A stretch of DNA of 64,000 nt from AP-15 sp963737145 (GTDB lineage Bacteria; Pseudomonadota; Alphaproteobacteria; ATCC43930; CGMCC-115725), in NCBI GenBank assembly GCA_963737145.1, contig CAVTRO010000007.1, positions 1 to 64,000 on the forward strand, read 5' to 3'. Below are positions 53,665-62,823 of the stretch, piece by piece. Made by a program: the position numbers and the translations under genes. The notes beneath the pieces were generated by a model. The model ran no database searches. It was not told the DNA's origin and was given only the letters and a program-made list of their open reading frames with translations. The first letter of the stretch is position 1. Each line of letters begins with the position of its first letter.

Positions 53665-54662
53665 CAGTGAAGCTCTCCTTCGACCAGCGCCGGGGCTCCC
53701 GGCGGCAGGGACTCGGCAAAACGCGAATTTGTCGGAGCTTGGCGATGCGCGGTCCAGATCACGACCGTCAACGGATCGCTCGGCAGCTGCCGCGGCGACG
53801 CCGGCTCGAGACCAGCGGCGCGGCACCACTCCGCGACCTCGGCATCGAAAAAACCGAGCCGCCGGTGCGCGTGCTCGTCGCGCAGGAATTCGAGCGCGTG
53901 CGGCGCGAAATCCACGACAACGAGAACGCCGTTCGCCCGCAATACGCGCGCCGCCTCGGCGATCACGGCGGCTGGCCGGTCGGCGTAGTGCAAAACCTGA
54001 TGGATGACGACCGCGTCGAAGGACGCGTCCGGCACTGCCAGCTGGTACATGTCGCCGAGCCGGACCGAGCCGTTTTCGAGCCCGGCGCGCGCGAGGTTGA
54101 CCCGCGCGATCGACAGCATCTCGCGCGACTGGTCGATGCCGAGCGCGTGCTCGACGCGCGGCGCCAAAATCTCCAGCATGCGGCCGGTGCCGGTGCCGAT
54201 ATCGAGAAGATCGCGCGGATCGGCGGCGGCGATTACCTCGACGAGGGCCGCCTCGACCTCGCGCTCGTCGATGTAGAGCGAGCGGATGCGATGCCACTGA
54301 TCGGCGTTTTCACGGAAATAGGCGCGCGCGAGTTCGGCGCGCTGCCGCTTTATCGCGCCGAGCCGCTGCAGATCGAGGGCGATCGTCGGGTCGGCATCGT
54401 CGCAGGCGGCGACCAGCTGGCGGGCAAGGGCGCTTGCCGGGCCTGCTTGGCTGATGCGATAGAACACCCAGCTGCCCTCGCGGAAGCGATCGAGCAGACC
54501 GGCTTCGCACAACAATTTCAGATGGCGCGAAACGCGGGGTTGGCTTTGCCCGAGGATCTGCGTCAGCTCGCTGACGGTGAGCTCGCCGCGCGCGCACAGG
54601 ACGACGAGCCGAAGCCTGGTCGGCTCGGCGACGGCGCGCAATGCAGCCAGCAGGTGCTCCAT
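53664..54662 (-). CDS. ArsR-family regulator fused to a SAM-dependent methyltransferase
   Basis: A 332-residue protein. Residues 1-95 are an ArsR winged helix: LLAALRAVAEPTRLRLVVLCARGELTVSELTQIL and SQPRVSRHLKLLCEAGLLDRFREG. Residues 140-320 are a class I methyltransferase: DLLDIGTGTGRMLEIL (SAM loop) and FDAVVIHQVLHYADRP. Such fusions commonly head methionine-cycle operons and may sense SAM or SAH. ATG 54662 follows GAGGAAGAG. An operator-like palindrome lies 32 bases upstream. Translationally coupled to metF. Confidence 0.88.
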   Translation of the reverse strand: MEHLLAALRAVAEPTRLRLVVLCARGELTVSELTQILGQSQPRVSRHLKLLCEAGLLDRFREGSWVFYRISQAGPASALARQLVAACDDADPTIALDLQRLGAIKRQRAELARAYFRENADQWHRIRSLYIDEREVEAALVEVIAAADPRDLLDIGTGTGRMLEILAPRVEHALGIDQSREMLSIARVNLARAGLENGSVRLGDMYQLAVPDASFDAVVIHQVLHYADRPAAVIAEAARVLRANGVLVVVDFAPHALEFLRDEHAHRRLGFFDAEVAEWCRAAGLEPASPRQLPSDPLTVVIWTAHRQAPTNSRFAESLPPGAPALVEGELH

Positions 54663-54693
54663 CAGCCAAGTCTCTTCCTCGTAGCTGGCAGCA

Positions 54694-54717
54694 ACATATA
54701 GAGATATCTTTATATGT
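54694..54717. promoter_or_regulatory. Palindromic operator candidate upstream of the ArsR-methyltransferase/metF operon
   Basis: A 24-base near-perfect inverted repeat: ACATATAGAGAT facing ATCTTTATATGT, with one mismatched pair, centred on GATATC. It is AT-rich in a GC-rich context and sits between the regulator start and the mlaA side. ArsR proteins bind such dyads, so autoregulation of the met operon is the likely role (inference). Confidence 0.65.
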
Positions 54718-54819
54718 GCAAGCGGATTATCCAATTTGACGCGTCATCCTGCCTGTGCCACTTGCCCATTCCGCGAATTTCCCGCAATCATCTCGCCCGT
54801 TGCCCAAGGCCCGATTGAG

Positions 54820-55702
54820 ATGCGAGACCGACCGATGAATGATCACCCGCTTCGCCTCGGCTTATTGGAACTGTTTATCTTCTCTGTCCTTATCCTTTCC
54901 GGTTGCGCCTCACACCCCGAGACCGCGCAACAGGCCGCCGCCTACGAAGAGGATTTCAACGATCCGCTCGAGGACGCCAACCGCAAGGTCTTCGCGTTCA
55001 ACCAGTTCGTCGATCGCAATGCGATTGTGCCGGTCGCCAAGGCTTATCGCGATACCGTGCCTGACCCGGTGCGTGATTCATTACGCGATTTCATCAATAA
55101 TTTGCGTGAGCCAATAATCTTCGTGAATGACGCGCTGCAGGGTCAATTCCAGCGAGCCGGGGAGACGATGGGCCGCTTTGTCATCAATTCGACGATCGGC
55201 ATGGGCGGAGTGGTCGACGTCGCCGGACGCTGGGGCGTCCCGTTCCATGAGGAGGATCTCGGCCTGACGCTCGGCACCTGGGGGGTGCCCGAAGGACCCT
55301 ACCTCGTCGTGCCGGTCCTCGGGCCATCGACCCCACGCGACCTCGGCGGCCAAGTCGCCGAAGGGTTCGGCGATCCGTGGAACAGGCTCGTCAGCGGCGG
55401 CGCATGGAATCTCTATTGGATTCCGTTCGTGCGCGGCGCGACCGCCGGCATCGATCAGCGGTCCCGCTACATCGAGACTTCTCGCCGACATCGAGCGCAC
55501 CTCGCTCGATTATTATGCGACAATTCGCTCGCTTTATCGCCAGCGCCGGGCAGCGCTAATCCGCCATGAGCGGGAGAACCTGCCGCCGCCTGCCGGTTTC
55601 AGCGAGCGCGACCAGCGCGGGTCGCCGGCGGCATACACCAATATGGCGGCCCAACCGGCTGTGATCTCTGAAGCGTCCAACTTATCCGAGGTGGCAAAGT
55701 AA
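54820..55702 (+). CDS. mlaA: MlaA/VacJ-family phospholipid-transport lipoprotein, frameshifted near the 3' end
   Basis: The protein has a lipoprotein signal (LFIFSVLILSGC), then EDFNDPLEDANRKVFAFNQFVDR, PDPVRDSLRDFINNLREPIIFVNDALQG, VNSTIGMGG-like FVINSTIGMGGVVDVA and GVPEGPYLVVPVLGPSTPRD, all MlaA signatures. At about 55482 one extra T shifts the frame; corrected, it continues LADIERTSLDYYATIRSLYRQ and ends at a TAA at 55700-55702. That stop overlaps the ATG of mlaC (TAATG). As written, the frame ends at 55569. MlaA works in the outer membrane, removing misplaced phospholipids. ATG 54835 is an alternative start. Confidence 0.88.
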
Positions 55703-56313
55703 TGGTGCGACGATGGTTTCTGACTGCCGCCCTTGTCTTGGTCGTGGGAGTATTTGCCCCCGCCATTCCCGCAGCGGCAGCCGCCGACCCTGCCGCGCTG
55801 ATCAGCAACCTGGGCAGCCAAGCCCTCGCGGTGCTCGGGAAAGATGCCACCCCGTCGCAAAGGGTGGCGCGGTTTCGCGAATTGCTGCGCGAGGATTTCG
55901 ATGTTCCGGGGATCGCCCGCTTTGTCCTGGGGCGTTACTGGAATACCGCAACCGAGGAACAGCGCGCGGAGTACGTCAAGCTGTTCGAGGACTACATCGC
56001 GCTCGCCTACAGCACGCGCCTGGCCGAGTACACCGGCGAGAAGTTCAAGGTGACCGGCAGCCGGCCGGACGCCGACGGCGCCATCGTCTCGAGCCAGATC
56101 ATCCGTCCCGACGGCGGCCCTCCGGTCAAGGTGGACTGGCGCCTCACCGGACGAAACGGCGTCTATAAGATCAGCGACGTCTCGGTCGATGGCATCAGCA
56201 TGGCGGTCACCCAGCGCTCCGAGTTTGCTTCCGTCATCCAGCACAATGGCGGACAAGTGCAGGGTTTGATCACAATGCTGCGCGAAAAAACGGCGGGCAG
56301 CGGGGCGCGATAA
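55702..56313 (+). CDS. mlaC: MlaC-like periplasmic phospholipid-binding protein
   Basis: A 203-residue protein with a Sec signal peptide (WFLTAALVLVVGVFAPAIPAAAAA) and the MlaC/Ttg2D domain: FRELLREDFDVPGIARFVLGRYW, EEQRAEYVKLFEDYIALAYSTRLAEYTGEKF, VDWRLTGRNGVYKISDVSVDGISMAVTQRSEFASVI. It ferries lipids between MlaA and the inner-membrane ABC complex. mlaD, mlaE and mlaF are not in the window. Its ATG overlaps the corrected mlaA stop. Confidence 0.9.
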   Translation: MVRRWFLTAALVLVVGVFAPAIPAAAAADPAALISNLGSQALAVLGKDATPSQRVARFRELLREDFDVPGIARFVLGRYWNTATEEQRAEYVKLFEDYIALAYSTRLAEYTGEKFKVTGSRPDADGAIVSSQIIRPDGGPPVKVDWRLTGRNGVYKISDVSVDGISMAVTQRSEFASVIQHNGGQVQGLITMLREKTAGSGAR

Positions 56314-56380
56314 CCAACCGGCCGCGGCGGGTCGGCCTCGCGGGGTCCGTCTGCGACAGCAACAGAGGGGAGGGGCGGCG

Positions 56381-57628
56381 ATGCGGCTCAGCTTTGCGAA
56401 CCCGTGGTGGGTCGTGGGCGGCGCGGTCGGTGGCCTCATCGTGTGCAACGGCCCGGTTCTCGGGTTCACCTTTGGCGTGTTCCTGAAGCCGATCATGGCC
56501 GATATGGGATGGCAGCGAGGCACCGCGTCATTCGCCTTGTCCTTCGGCGGCATCTGCTCCGCGCTGATGGTGCCGGTGCTCGGCCGGATGATGGATCGGT
56601 GGAGCATTCGCCGGGTGGCATTGCCCGGCCTTGTCATCTACGCGATCGCAATGTGCCTGTTGGGGCTCAGCCCGAAATCTTTGCTGATTTTCACGCTGCT
56701 GTTTGCGCTTGCCGAGGCGGCCAGCGCGGTTCAAACCCCGATCGGCTATGCCAAGGCGATTTCGGCGTGGTTCGACCGCCGGCGCGGGCTGGCGCTCGGC
56801 ATTGCGATGTCGGGGGTCGGGCTGGGCGGTTTCATCATGCCGCAACTCGCTCAGCTGCTGATCGAGCGGGTGGGATGGCGCGGCGCCTATCCGATCCTTG
56901 GGTTGTTGACGCTCGCAATTGCATTTCCGCTTGTCGCGCTGTGGATACGGGAGCCGCGGCCGGGCGAGGGCGAGCGCCGGGCCGTAACCGCAGCCGATGT
57001 AACGGGTCTGACGGTGCGCGGCGCCCTCGGTACGCGCAGCTTTTGGCTGATGGGCGCGGCCTTCTTTCTGGTTGCGGTCGCGGTCAACGGTACGGTGGCG
57101 CATGTCGTGCCGCTGCTCACCGACCACGGGATCTCCGCAGGCGCGGCGGCGGCAATCATGGGGATTTTTGGGCTGGCGACGATGACCGGCCGATTGCTCG
57201 CCGGTTATCTCGTCGATCGCATCTTCGCCCCCTTTGTCGCAACGGTATTCTTCCTCGCCCCGATCGCCGGTTTTATGCTTCTGAGCGGCGGTTCCGGCGC
57301 ATTGCCGGGGATCGGGGTGGTTCTGCTGGGATTGGGGCTCGGCACCGAGATCGACCTGATTGCGTTTCTGGTGTCGCGCTACATGGGACACCGGGCGTTC
57401 GGCGAGATCTATGGCTACTGTTTCATGATTTTCGGCCTAGGCTCCAGCTTTGGCAGGTTTCTCGGCGGGTTCGTCTACGATCTCGCGGGATCCTATAATC
57501 CGGCGCTGATCGGCGCCGCCGGCGCGCTCGTCGTCGCGGTAGTCCTCGTCAACCTTCTCGGCCCCTACACCTACCCGGTGCGCCGGGAGATCGAGCCGCT
57601 CCTCGTGAGACGGCCCGTGACGCCCTGA
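56381..57628 (+). CDS. MFS transporter
   Basis: A 415-residue protein with about 12 hydrophobic segments. VNGTVAHVVPLLTDHGISAGAAAAIMGIFGLATMTGRLLAGYLVDRIF in the second half, and GKAISAWFDRRRGLALGIAMSGVGLGG-like sequence after helix 4, match monocarboxylate/oxalate-formate type MFS permeases. A GAGGGGAGGGG site precedes the ATG. Substrate not predictable. It follows mlaC after 67 bases and may be independently transcribed. Confidence 0.85.
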   Translation: MRLSFANPWWVVGGAVGGLIVCNGPVLGFTFGVFLKPIMADMGWQRGTASFALSFGGICSALMVPVLGRMMDRWSIRRVALPGLVIYAIAMCLLGLSPKSLLIFTLLFALAEAASAVQTPIGYAKAISAWFDRRRGLALGIAMSGVGLGGFIMPQLAQLLIERVGWRGAYPILGLLTLAIAFPLVALWIREPRPGEGERRAVTAADVTGLTVRGALGTRSFWLMGAAFFLVAVAVNGTVAHVVPLLTDHGISAGAAAAIMGIFGLATMTGRLLAGYLVDRIFAPFVATVFFLAPIAGFMLLSGGSGALPGIGVVLLGLGLGTEIDLIAFLVSRYMGHRAFGEIYGYCFMIFGLGSSFGRFLGGFVYDLAGSYNPALIGAAGALVVAVVLVNLLGPYTYPVRREIEPLLVRRPVTP

Positions 57629-57638
57629 GCCGGGCAGC

Positions 57639-58955
57639 TCAGCGCGGTGGTCGTTCCAAATTTTTGAGGCGCTCCGCGGCAGCGGCATCGCCGAGGTCGC
57701 GGGCCCGACGGTACCAGGATTCGGCCTGAGCGGGATCGCCGGGCTCGCCGCGGACACCCACACGGCCGAGAAAATTGGGATCGAATGTCGCGCCCAGCCG
57801 AAGCGCCGCAGCACTATCGCCCGCGTCAGCAGCGCGTTCGTAAAACAACCGCGCCGACGCGATGTCCCCGGCGCTGAGGAACGAGTCGCCGCGAGTTACC
57901 AGGGCGGCGGTTTCCGCGGTAGAAGGGTGCTGGCCCGCCGGATATGACGCCGGTGGCGGTGGCGGTGGCGATGGCGCCGGTGGCGATGGCGCCGGTGGCG
58001 ATGACGCCGGCGGCGTCGCTGCGGCGGATCGCGGAGCCGGGGTTGCGGCGGATGCGTTCGGCTGCGGCATTTGCTGGGGCCGCAAGGGAGCGGGTGTCGG
58101 TACCACCGGTGCTGCCAGCGGCTTCGGCGGCTCCGGCGTCGGCGGAGGGGCGGCAGCGGGCGGCGCGGCCGGCTGCAGCGGCGCGACGCTCGGCGGGGAA
58201 TTCCCGGCCGGGAGGACGGACCGCTCATCCGGTCTCTTCACGTCCGGCGTTCTGACATAGTGTAAAGCCAAAGACGCCCCGACGCCGATCGCCGCGAGCA
58301 CACCCAGCACGGCCAAACTGCGAAAGAAGACAGGACGACCGCGGCGCGTCTCGTCTTGACTGTGCCGTGCCGCGAGCTGATGGCGAAGGAAATCGATGCC
58401 TTCGTCGTGGCCAATCTCATCAAAGCGCAACTGCAGCGCGAACGGCTCTTTCAGAAACTGCAGCGGCGGATTCTCGAGCCGCGCGAGAAATCCGCGCCCT
58501 GCGAGCAGCACCCCGGCCGCGTTCTGTTTTGCGCCGTGCTGTATCGTCGCGCAGATCTCAGCCAGCTGCTGATCAGAGAGCCGCTCGGCTTCATTCAAGA
58601 CGAAGAGCGGAGCATCCGTCTCGGCGGTGTCTGATATCGTTACCGTCCCGCCGCCTGCGGCCAGCGTCGCCACGACGGAGCCGGCGCGGGAAAGATCCTC
58701 GCCGGTGAGTTCCGGCCCGCAAGGGATGCCGATCACCCTGTGGCGCGACCCTGCCAGCTTGCCGAGAGCCTGGGAGAGAAGTTGCGGGTCCGCCGTCGGA
58801 TCGCTGGTGACCAGAACAACGCTGACATTGCCGAGCAAGGCAGCGAGGATTCGGCCGGCAACCGACTGGTAGTGCGCCTCGCTTGCAAGATAATCGGACG
58901 ACGCCGCCTCGACCGCAGGCGCCGCGCCAGAGGAGCTGGATAAGGCGGGCGGCAT
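57639..58955 (-). CDS. Membrane protein: degenerate ExeA-like ATPase domain, Pro-rich linker and Sel1-like repeats
   Basis: A 438-residue protein. Residues 20-215 look like an ExeA/GspA ATPase fold (DAPLFVLNEAERLSDQQLAEI is the Walker B region and PLQFLKEPFALQLRFDEIGHDEGIDFLRHQL the C-terminal end). Where the Walker A loop should be, the sequence reads VVLVTSDPTADPQLL, without GKT. A single transmembrane span follows (FFRSLAVLGVLAAIGVGASLAL), then a long Pro/Ala linker and a C-terminal ARLFYERAADAGDSAAALRLG and ESWYRRARDLGDAAAAERL pair, as in Sel1/TPR modules. Probably a scaffold, not an ATPase. Confidence 0.75.
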   Translation of the reverse strand: MPPALSSSSGAAPAVEAASSDYLASEAHYQSVAGRILAALLGNVSVVLVTSDPTADPQLLSQALGKLAGSRHRVIGIPCGPELTGEDLSRAGSVVATLAAGGGTVTISDTAETDAPLFVLNEAERLSDQQLAEICATIQHGAKQNAAGVLLAGRGFLARLENPPLQFLKEPFALQLRFDEIGHDEGIDFLRHQLAARHSQDETRRGRPVFFRSLAVLGVLAAIGVGASLALHYVRTPDVKRPDERSVLPAGNSPPSVAPLQPAAPPAAAPPPTPEPPKPLAAPVVPTPAPLRPQQMPQPNASAATPAPRSAAATPPASSPPAPSPPAPSPPPPPPASYPAGQHPSTAETAALVTRGDSFLSAGDIASARLFYERAADAGDSAAALRLGATFDPNFLGRVGVRGEPGDPAQAESWYRRARDLGDAAAAERLKNLERPPR

Positions 58956-59342
58956 GGCTATGAGATACCACTCACGGGAGCGCGACGGCTCAGCTCACGA
59001 CGGCTGCTCCGCGAAGGCTCCGCCCCGTACCGCATAGCGAAATCGCGAGCTGCGCCGAAGGCCACCGGATAGATCGCCGGAATCCTGGACATGACTTTAC
59101 CGTATCGTCGGCGGCTGACAATAGCGTTTCGGGCGATCGCGGCGCCCGGCGAGGAACACAACGGGAAAATGCAGAGTTCTGCATCGACCCGCTTCCGACG
59201 CGCTTCCGTCGGCCAATGCCGGCGCGATACTTAATGAAAATGCGAGATGGCCTGTGCGACCGCAACTGATTACGTCTTTCATATCGAACACGAAATACTT
59301 TCCGGAACGAGAAGATCCGGAAAGCAGTACAGGAGGAACCAT
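58956..59342. other. Intergenic, no gene seen
   Basis: About 390 bases between two divergent genes. The open frames here lack ribosome binding sites and domain content. The part before 59343 carries the strong AGGAGGAAC site for the small secreted protein. Confidence 0.4.
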
Positions 59343-59621
59343 ATGCTTCGCCACTCGCTGATGGCCGCGGCCTTCGCTCTCGCCACCCTAACCTCTTCGG
59401 CCGTCCCGGGCAGCGCGGCAACTGCCCATGTCGGCGGCCACCCGCACTACCGCCCGGTCGTGCACCACGTGTACACCTACCAACCGGCCCCGAACCCCTA
59501 TTATTCGAGCCCCTATTATTACGGCCCGTATTATGGGCCCAGCTATGCTCCGGCCGCGCCGATCGCCGCCCTGCCTGGCGCGGCAGTTTGCCTCGCCTTT
59601 TCTTTGATCGGAGCCTGCTGA
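59343..59621 (+). CDS. Small secreted Tyr/Pro-rich protein
   Basis: A 92-residue protein with a signal peptide (LMAAAFALATLTSSAVPGSAATA) and a mature part rich in His, Tyr and Pro (HPHYRPVVHHVYTYQPAPNP, then PYYSSPYYYGPYYGPSY), ending with Cys-containing AAVCLAFSLIGAC. A perfect AGGAGG site precedes the ATG. Low-complexity periplasmic or surface protein of unknown function. Confidence 0.65.
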   Translation: MLRHSLMAAAFALATLTSSAVPGSAATAHVGGHPHYRPVVHHVYTYQPAPNPYYSSPYYYGPYYGPSYAPAAPIAALPGAAVCLAFSLIGAC

Positions 59622-59680
59622 TAATCCCGCGAACCATGTCGTGCAGGCGCCTCGTCCGGTACCGGGCTCATTCGCCCTTC

Positions 59681-60457
59681 TCAGTCGCCTCGACCGCGGG
59701 TGAGCTCGTAGAGAGCGACCGCAGCCGCGTTTGAGACGTTGAGCGTCGGCTGAGCCGGGCGGGTCGGCAGGCGCGCGCGGAAATCGCAGCGCTCGCGCAC
59801 CAGGCGGCGTATGCCCCCGCCTTCAGAGCCAAGCACGATCGCGACGCGCTCCCCGATGTCGGTTTGAGCCAATGACAACGGCGCGGTCTCGTCCAGACCG
59901 CAAATCCAGAACCCGGCTTCCTTCAACCGGTCGAGCGCGCGGGCGAGATTGACGACGCGCACCAGCGGCACACGCTCCAGAGCGCCCGAAGCCGCTTTGG
60001 CGAGCGCTCCACTCGGCGGCGGCGCCCCGTGCTCCGGGATGACGACCGCCAGCGCGCCGAATGCGGCTGCCGAACGCAACACCGCGCCAATATTCTGCGG
60101 GTCGCTCAGCTGGTCGAGGACGATGATGATCCATGTTCCCGATGCCAAGGCTGTTTGCAGCACATCCTCCAAGGCGAGGTCGGGGAGAGGGTCGACTTCG
60201 AGCGCGACGCCCTGGTGAACGGCGTGGCGCGGCAGGATCGCCGCGAACCCGCTCTGATCGAGCACGGATATCGCCGCACCGCCGCCGCGCCGCGCCGCCC
60301 GCGCGCCAGCGACCAGCGCGGTCGCCTCATTTTCATGCCCGGCGAGGACGACGAGACGGCGCCAGCGCCGCTCAGGGTTGGCGAGGGCCGCCGCCACGGC
60401 ATGCCGGCCATAGAGCCAAACGCCGGCATCGGAGGGCTTGCGGCCGGATTTGGCCAT
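59681..60457 (-). CDS. rlmB: 23S rRNA (guanosine-2'-O)-methyltransferase, TrmH/SpoU family
   Basis: A 258-residue SPOUT methyltransferase. The N-terminal substrate domain starts VWLYGRHAVAAALANPERRWRRLVVL. The catalytic knot has LDQLSDPQNIGAVLRSAAAFGALAVVIPEHG, TKAASGALE-like LAKAASGALERVPLVRV, IVLGSEGGGIRRLVRERCDF and PTLNVSNAAAVALYEL, the three SPOUT motifs with catalytic Arg in NIGAVLR. It methylates the 23S rRNA peptidyl-transferase region if it is RlmB. ATG 60457 follows GGAAGG. Its position before tRNA-Tyr and tuf is typical for alphaproteobacteria. Confidence 0.88.
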   Translation of the reverse strand: MAKSGRKPSDAGVWLYGRHAVAAALANPERRWRRLVVLAGHENEATALVAGARAARRGGGAAISVLDQSGFAAILPRHAVHQGVALEVDPLPDLALEDVLQTALASGTWIIIVLDQLSDPQNIGAVLRSAAAFGALAVVIPEHGAPPPSGALAKAASGALERVPLVRVVNLARALDRLKEAGFWICGLDETAPLSLAQTDIGERVAIVLGSEGGGIRRLVRERCDFRARLPTRPAQPTLNVSNAAAVALYELTRGRGD

Positions 60458-60568
60458 GCACACCTTCCCCATCGCTGCGAGACGCTCGCGTAACGACAGG
60501 CCCGGATTGACAAAGTCAAGCCGACATCTTATCACCCGCGTTCCGCTGCGCCGGGCGGCACGCGATCC

Positions 60569-60654
60569 GGAGGGGTTGCCGAGCGGTTAAAGGCAGCAGA
60601 CTGTAAATCTGCCGACGTACGTCTTCGTAGGTTCGAATCCTACCCCCTCCACCA
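60569..60654 (+). tRNA. tRNA-Tyr (GTA)
   Basis: Acceptor GGAGGGG/CCCCTCC, anticodon stem CAGA/TCTG with loop containing GTA, a long variable arm (CGACGTACGTCTTCG) and an encoded CCA. Length 86, typical of class II tRNA. Confidence 0.95.
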
Positions 60655-60732
60655 GTCCCTCGGGATGGCGACAGGCGGGATCGCGGCAGGCGGGATCGAG
60701 GACTTGACACAAAGTCTGCGAATGCCGTTCAA

Positions 60733-60806
60733 GCGGGTGTAGCTCAATGGTAGAGTTCCAGCCTTCCAAGCTGGCTACGTGGGTTCGATCCCCACCACCC
60801 GCTCCA
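60733..60806 (+). tRNA. tRNA-Gly (TCC)
   Basis: Acceptor GCGGGTG/CACCCGC, anticodon stem CCAGC/GCTGG with loop CTTCCAA (anticodon TCC), T arm GGGTTCGATCCCC and an encoded CCA. Length 74. Confidence 0.95.
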
Positions 60807-60878
60807 GCCGGCCACTGTAGTCCAGAATCACGAGTTCGGGAATAATCCCCTCCTCACTCTGACGGAAAGCCGCAAAGA

Positions 60879-62069
60879 ATGTCGAAGGCGAAGTTTCAGC
60901 GGACGAAGCCGCACTGCAATATCGGGACGATCGGTCACATCGACCACGGCAAGACGACGTTGACGGCGGCGATCACCAAGGTGTTGGCGGAGAAGGGCGG
61001 GGCGACGTTTGTGCCGTTCGACCAGATCGACAAGGCGCCCGAAGAACGCGCGCGCGGCATCACGATCGCGACCGCGCATGTCGAGTACGAGACCGGTAAA
61101 CGCCACTACGCGCATGTCGATTGCCCGGGTCACGCCGACTACATCAAGAACATGATCACCGGGGCGGCGCAGATGGATGGCGCGATCCTGGTGGTGTCGG
61201 CGGCGGACGGGCCGATGCCGCAGACCCGCGAGCATGTCTTGCTGGCGCGCCAGGTCGGGGTGCCCGCCTTGGTCGTGTACATGAACAAGGTCGACATGGT
61301 GGACGACCCGGAACTGTTGGACCTGGTCGAGTTGGAGGTGCGCGAGCTGCTCTCCAGCTACCAGTTTCCGGGCGACGACATCCCGGTGGTGCGCGGCGCG
61401 GCATTGTTTGCGCTGGAGGGCCGCACCCCGGAGCAGGGGCATGATTCGATTATCGCGCTGATGGAGGCGGTGGACAGCTACATTCCGCAGCCGGAGCGTG
61501 CCATGGATCGGCCGTTTCTGATGCCGATCGAGGATGTGTTCACGATTTCGGGGCGCGGCACGGTGGTGACGGGGCGGGTCGAGCGCGGCGTCGTCAAGGT
61601 CGGCGACGAGGTCGAGATCGTCGGCCTCAGACCGACTGCGAAGACAGTGGTGACCGGGGTCGAGATGTTTAGGAAACTGTTGGACCGGGGCGAGGCGGGC
61701 GACAATATCGGGGCCCTCTTACGCGGCACCAAGCGCGAGGAGGTCGAGCGCGGCCAGGTCTTGGCGGCGCCGGGCTCGATCACGCCGCACACCCGCTTTC
61801 AGTGCGAGGCCTATATCCTCACCAAGGAGGAGGGCGGGCGGCACACGCCGTTCTTCGGCAACTACCGGCCGCAATTCTATTTCCGCACGACCGATGTCAC
61901 CGGCACAGTGCATCTGCCGGAAGGCACCGAAATGGTGATGCCGGGCGACAACATCTCGATGGAGATCGAACTGATCGCCCCCATTGCGATGGACGAGGGG
62001 CTGCGCTTTGCGATCCGCGAAGGCGGCCGCACCGTCGGCGCCGGCGTCGTCGCCAAGATCATAAAATGA
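60879..62069 (+). CDS. tuf: Translation elongation factor Tu
   Basis: A 396-residue GTPase with GTIGHIDHGKTTLTAAI (P loop), GITIATAHVEYET (switch I), HVDCPGHADYIKNMITGAAQMDGAILVVSAADGPMPQTREH (DxPG switch II), VVYMNKVDMV (NKxD) and beta-barrel domains 2 and 3 ending GVVAKIIK. Full length. It delivers aminoacyl-tRNA to the ribosome. It stands between tRNA-Gly and tRNA-Trp. Confidence 0.98.
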   Translation: MSKAKFQRTKPHCNIGTIGHIDHGKTTLTAAITKVLAEKGGATFVPFDQIDKAPEERARGITIATAHVEYETGKRHYAHVDCPGHADYIKNMITGAAQMDGAILVVSAADGPMPQTREHVLLARQVGVPALVVYMNKVDMVDDPELLDLVELEVRELLSSYQFPGDDIPVVRGAALFALEGRTPEQGHDSIIALMEAVDSYIPQPERAMDRPFLMPIEDVFTISGRGTVVTGRVERGVVKVGDEVEIVGLRPTAKTVVTGVEMFRKLLDRGEAGDNIGALLRGTKREEVERGQVLAAPGSITPHTRFQCEAYILTKEEGGRHTPFFGNYRPQFYFRTTDVTGTVHLPEGTEMVMPGDNISMEIELIAPIAMDEGLRFAIREGGRTVGAGVVAKIIK

Positions 62070-62448
62070 CGCCCGTATTGCGGTCGTCGTCACCGTACAT
62101 CTACCGGAGATCTCGGCGACCAGAACGACCGAGGCGCGAATGCTTGCGTGGCTGTCGCACTTGCAATTCTGAGCTATCGACAGGCTCGGGCTGCGGATTT
62201 GAACGCACCGGCGGAGAAGAGACCAACGATCGGATCGGAGTTGACGAGGGGATATAATGTGGTCCTCGGTTGCGAGCGTTCTTCGAGCAATTTCCCGAGC
62301 GCTTACCGCTGTGACCGGGGGCCGCCAGTGTCTCTTGCGATGTGCACGCGCCACATCGCTACGCGGCGAACGATCTCGCGCCGGCCGCCTCGATGCTCTA
62401 TAATCACGAGGGACACAGCCTGAGAGTTGCGAGCAACGGCCCCGATCT
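62070..62448. other. Intergenic, no gene seen
   Basis: About 380 bases between tuf and tRNA-Trp. Short open frames here lack ribosome binding sites. No hairpin with a T-run was found after tuf. Confidence 0.4.
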
Positions 62449-62524
62449 AGGAGTGTAGCTCAACTGGTAGAGCACCGGTCTCCAAAACCGGGGGTTGGGG
62501 GTTCGAGCCCCTCCACTCCTGCCA
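62449..62524 (+). tRNA. tRNA-Trp (CCA)
   Basis: Acceptor AGGAGTG/CACTCCT, anticodon stem CCGGT/ACCGG with loop CTCCAAA (anticodon CCA), T arm GGGTTCGAGCCCC and an encoded CCA end. Length 76. It precedes secE, the common bacterial arrangement. Confidence 0.95.
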
Positions 62525-62609
62525 CTACTTAGCCGGGGTCGCTGGAACGTAAGCAAGCACGGACCCATATGGGCCAGGACGGGCATGGCCGCCCGGGGTG
62601 AGCAGATTC

Positions 62610-62807
62610 ATGGCGAAGACGAGCCCAATCGAATTTTTTCAGCAAGTCCGGCAGGAAGTATCCAGGGTCACGTGGCCGACCCGCAAGGAGACCATGGTGA
62701 CCACGGCGATGGTGTTCGTGATGGTGTTCATCGCGGCCGTCTTCTTTTTCGTCGTGGACCAAGTCTTATCGGCCGGTGTGCGGCTGATCTTCGGGTTGGG
62801 GCACTAG
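62610..62807 (+). CDS. secE: Preprotein translocase subunit SecE
   Basis: A 65-residue single-span protein: FFQQVRQEVSRVTWPTRKETMVTTAMVFVMVFIAAVFFFVVD, with the conserved V-x-W-P motif before the membrane helix. It clamps SecY in the translocon. GGGGTGAG lies upstream of ATG 62610; a GTG at 62598 is less likely. Confidence 0.95.
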   Translation: MAKTSPIEFFQQVRQEVSRVTWPTRKETMVTTAMVFVMVFIAAVFFFVVDQVLSAGVRLIFGLGH

Positions 62808-62823
62808 GGTCTGGGACGCTGGA

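Noticed and set aside
62148..62423. Open frame between tuf and tRNA-Trp
   Set aside because: No ribosome binding site, odd composition and no similarity to any family that I recognise.
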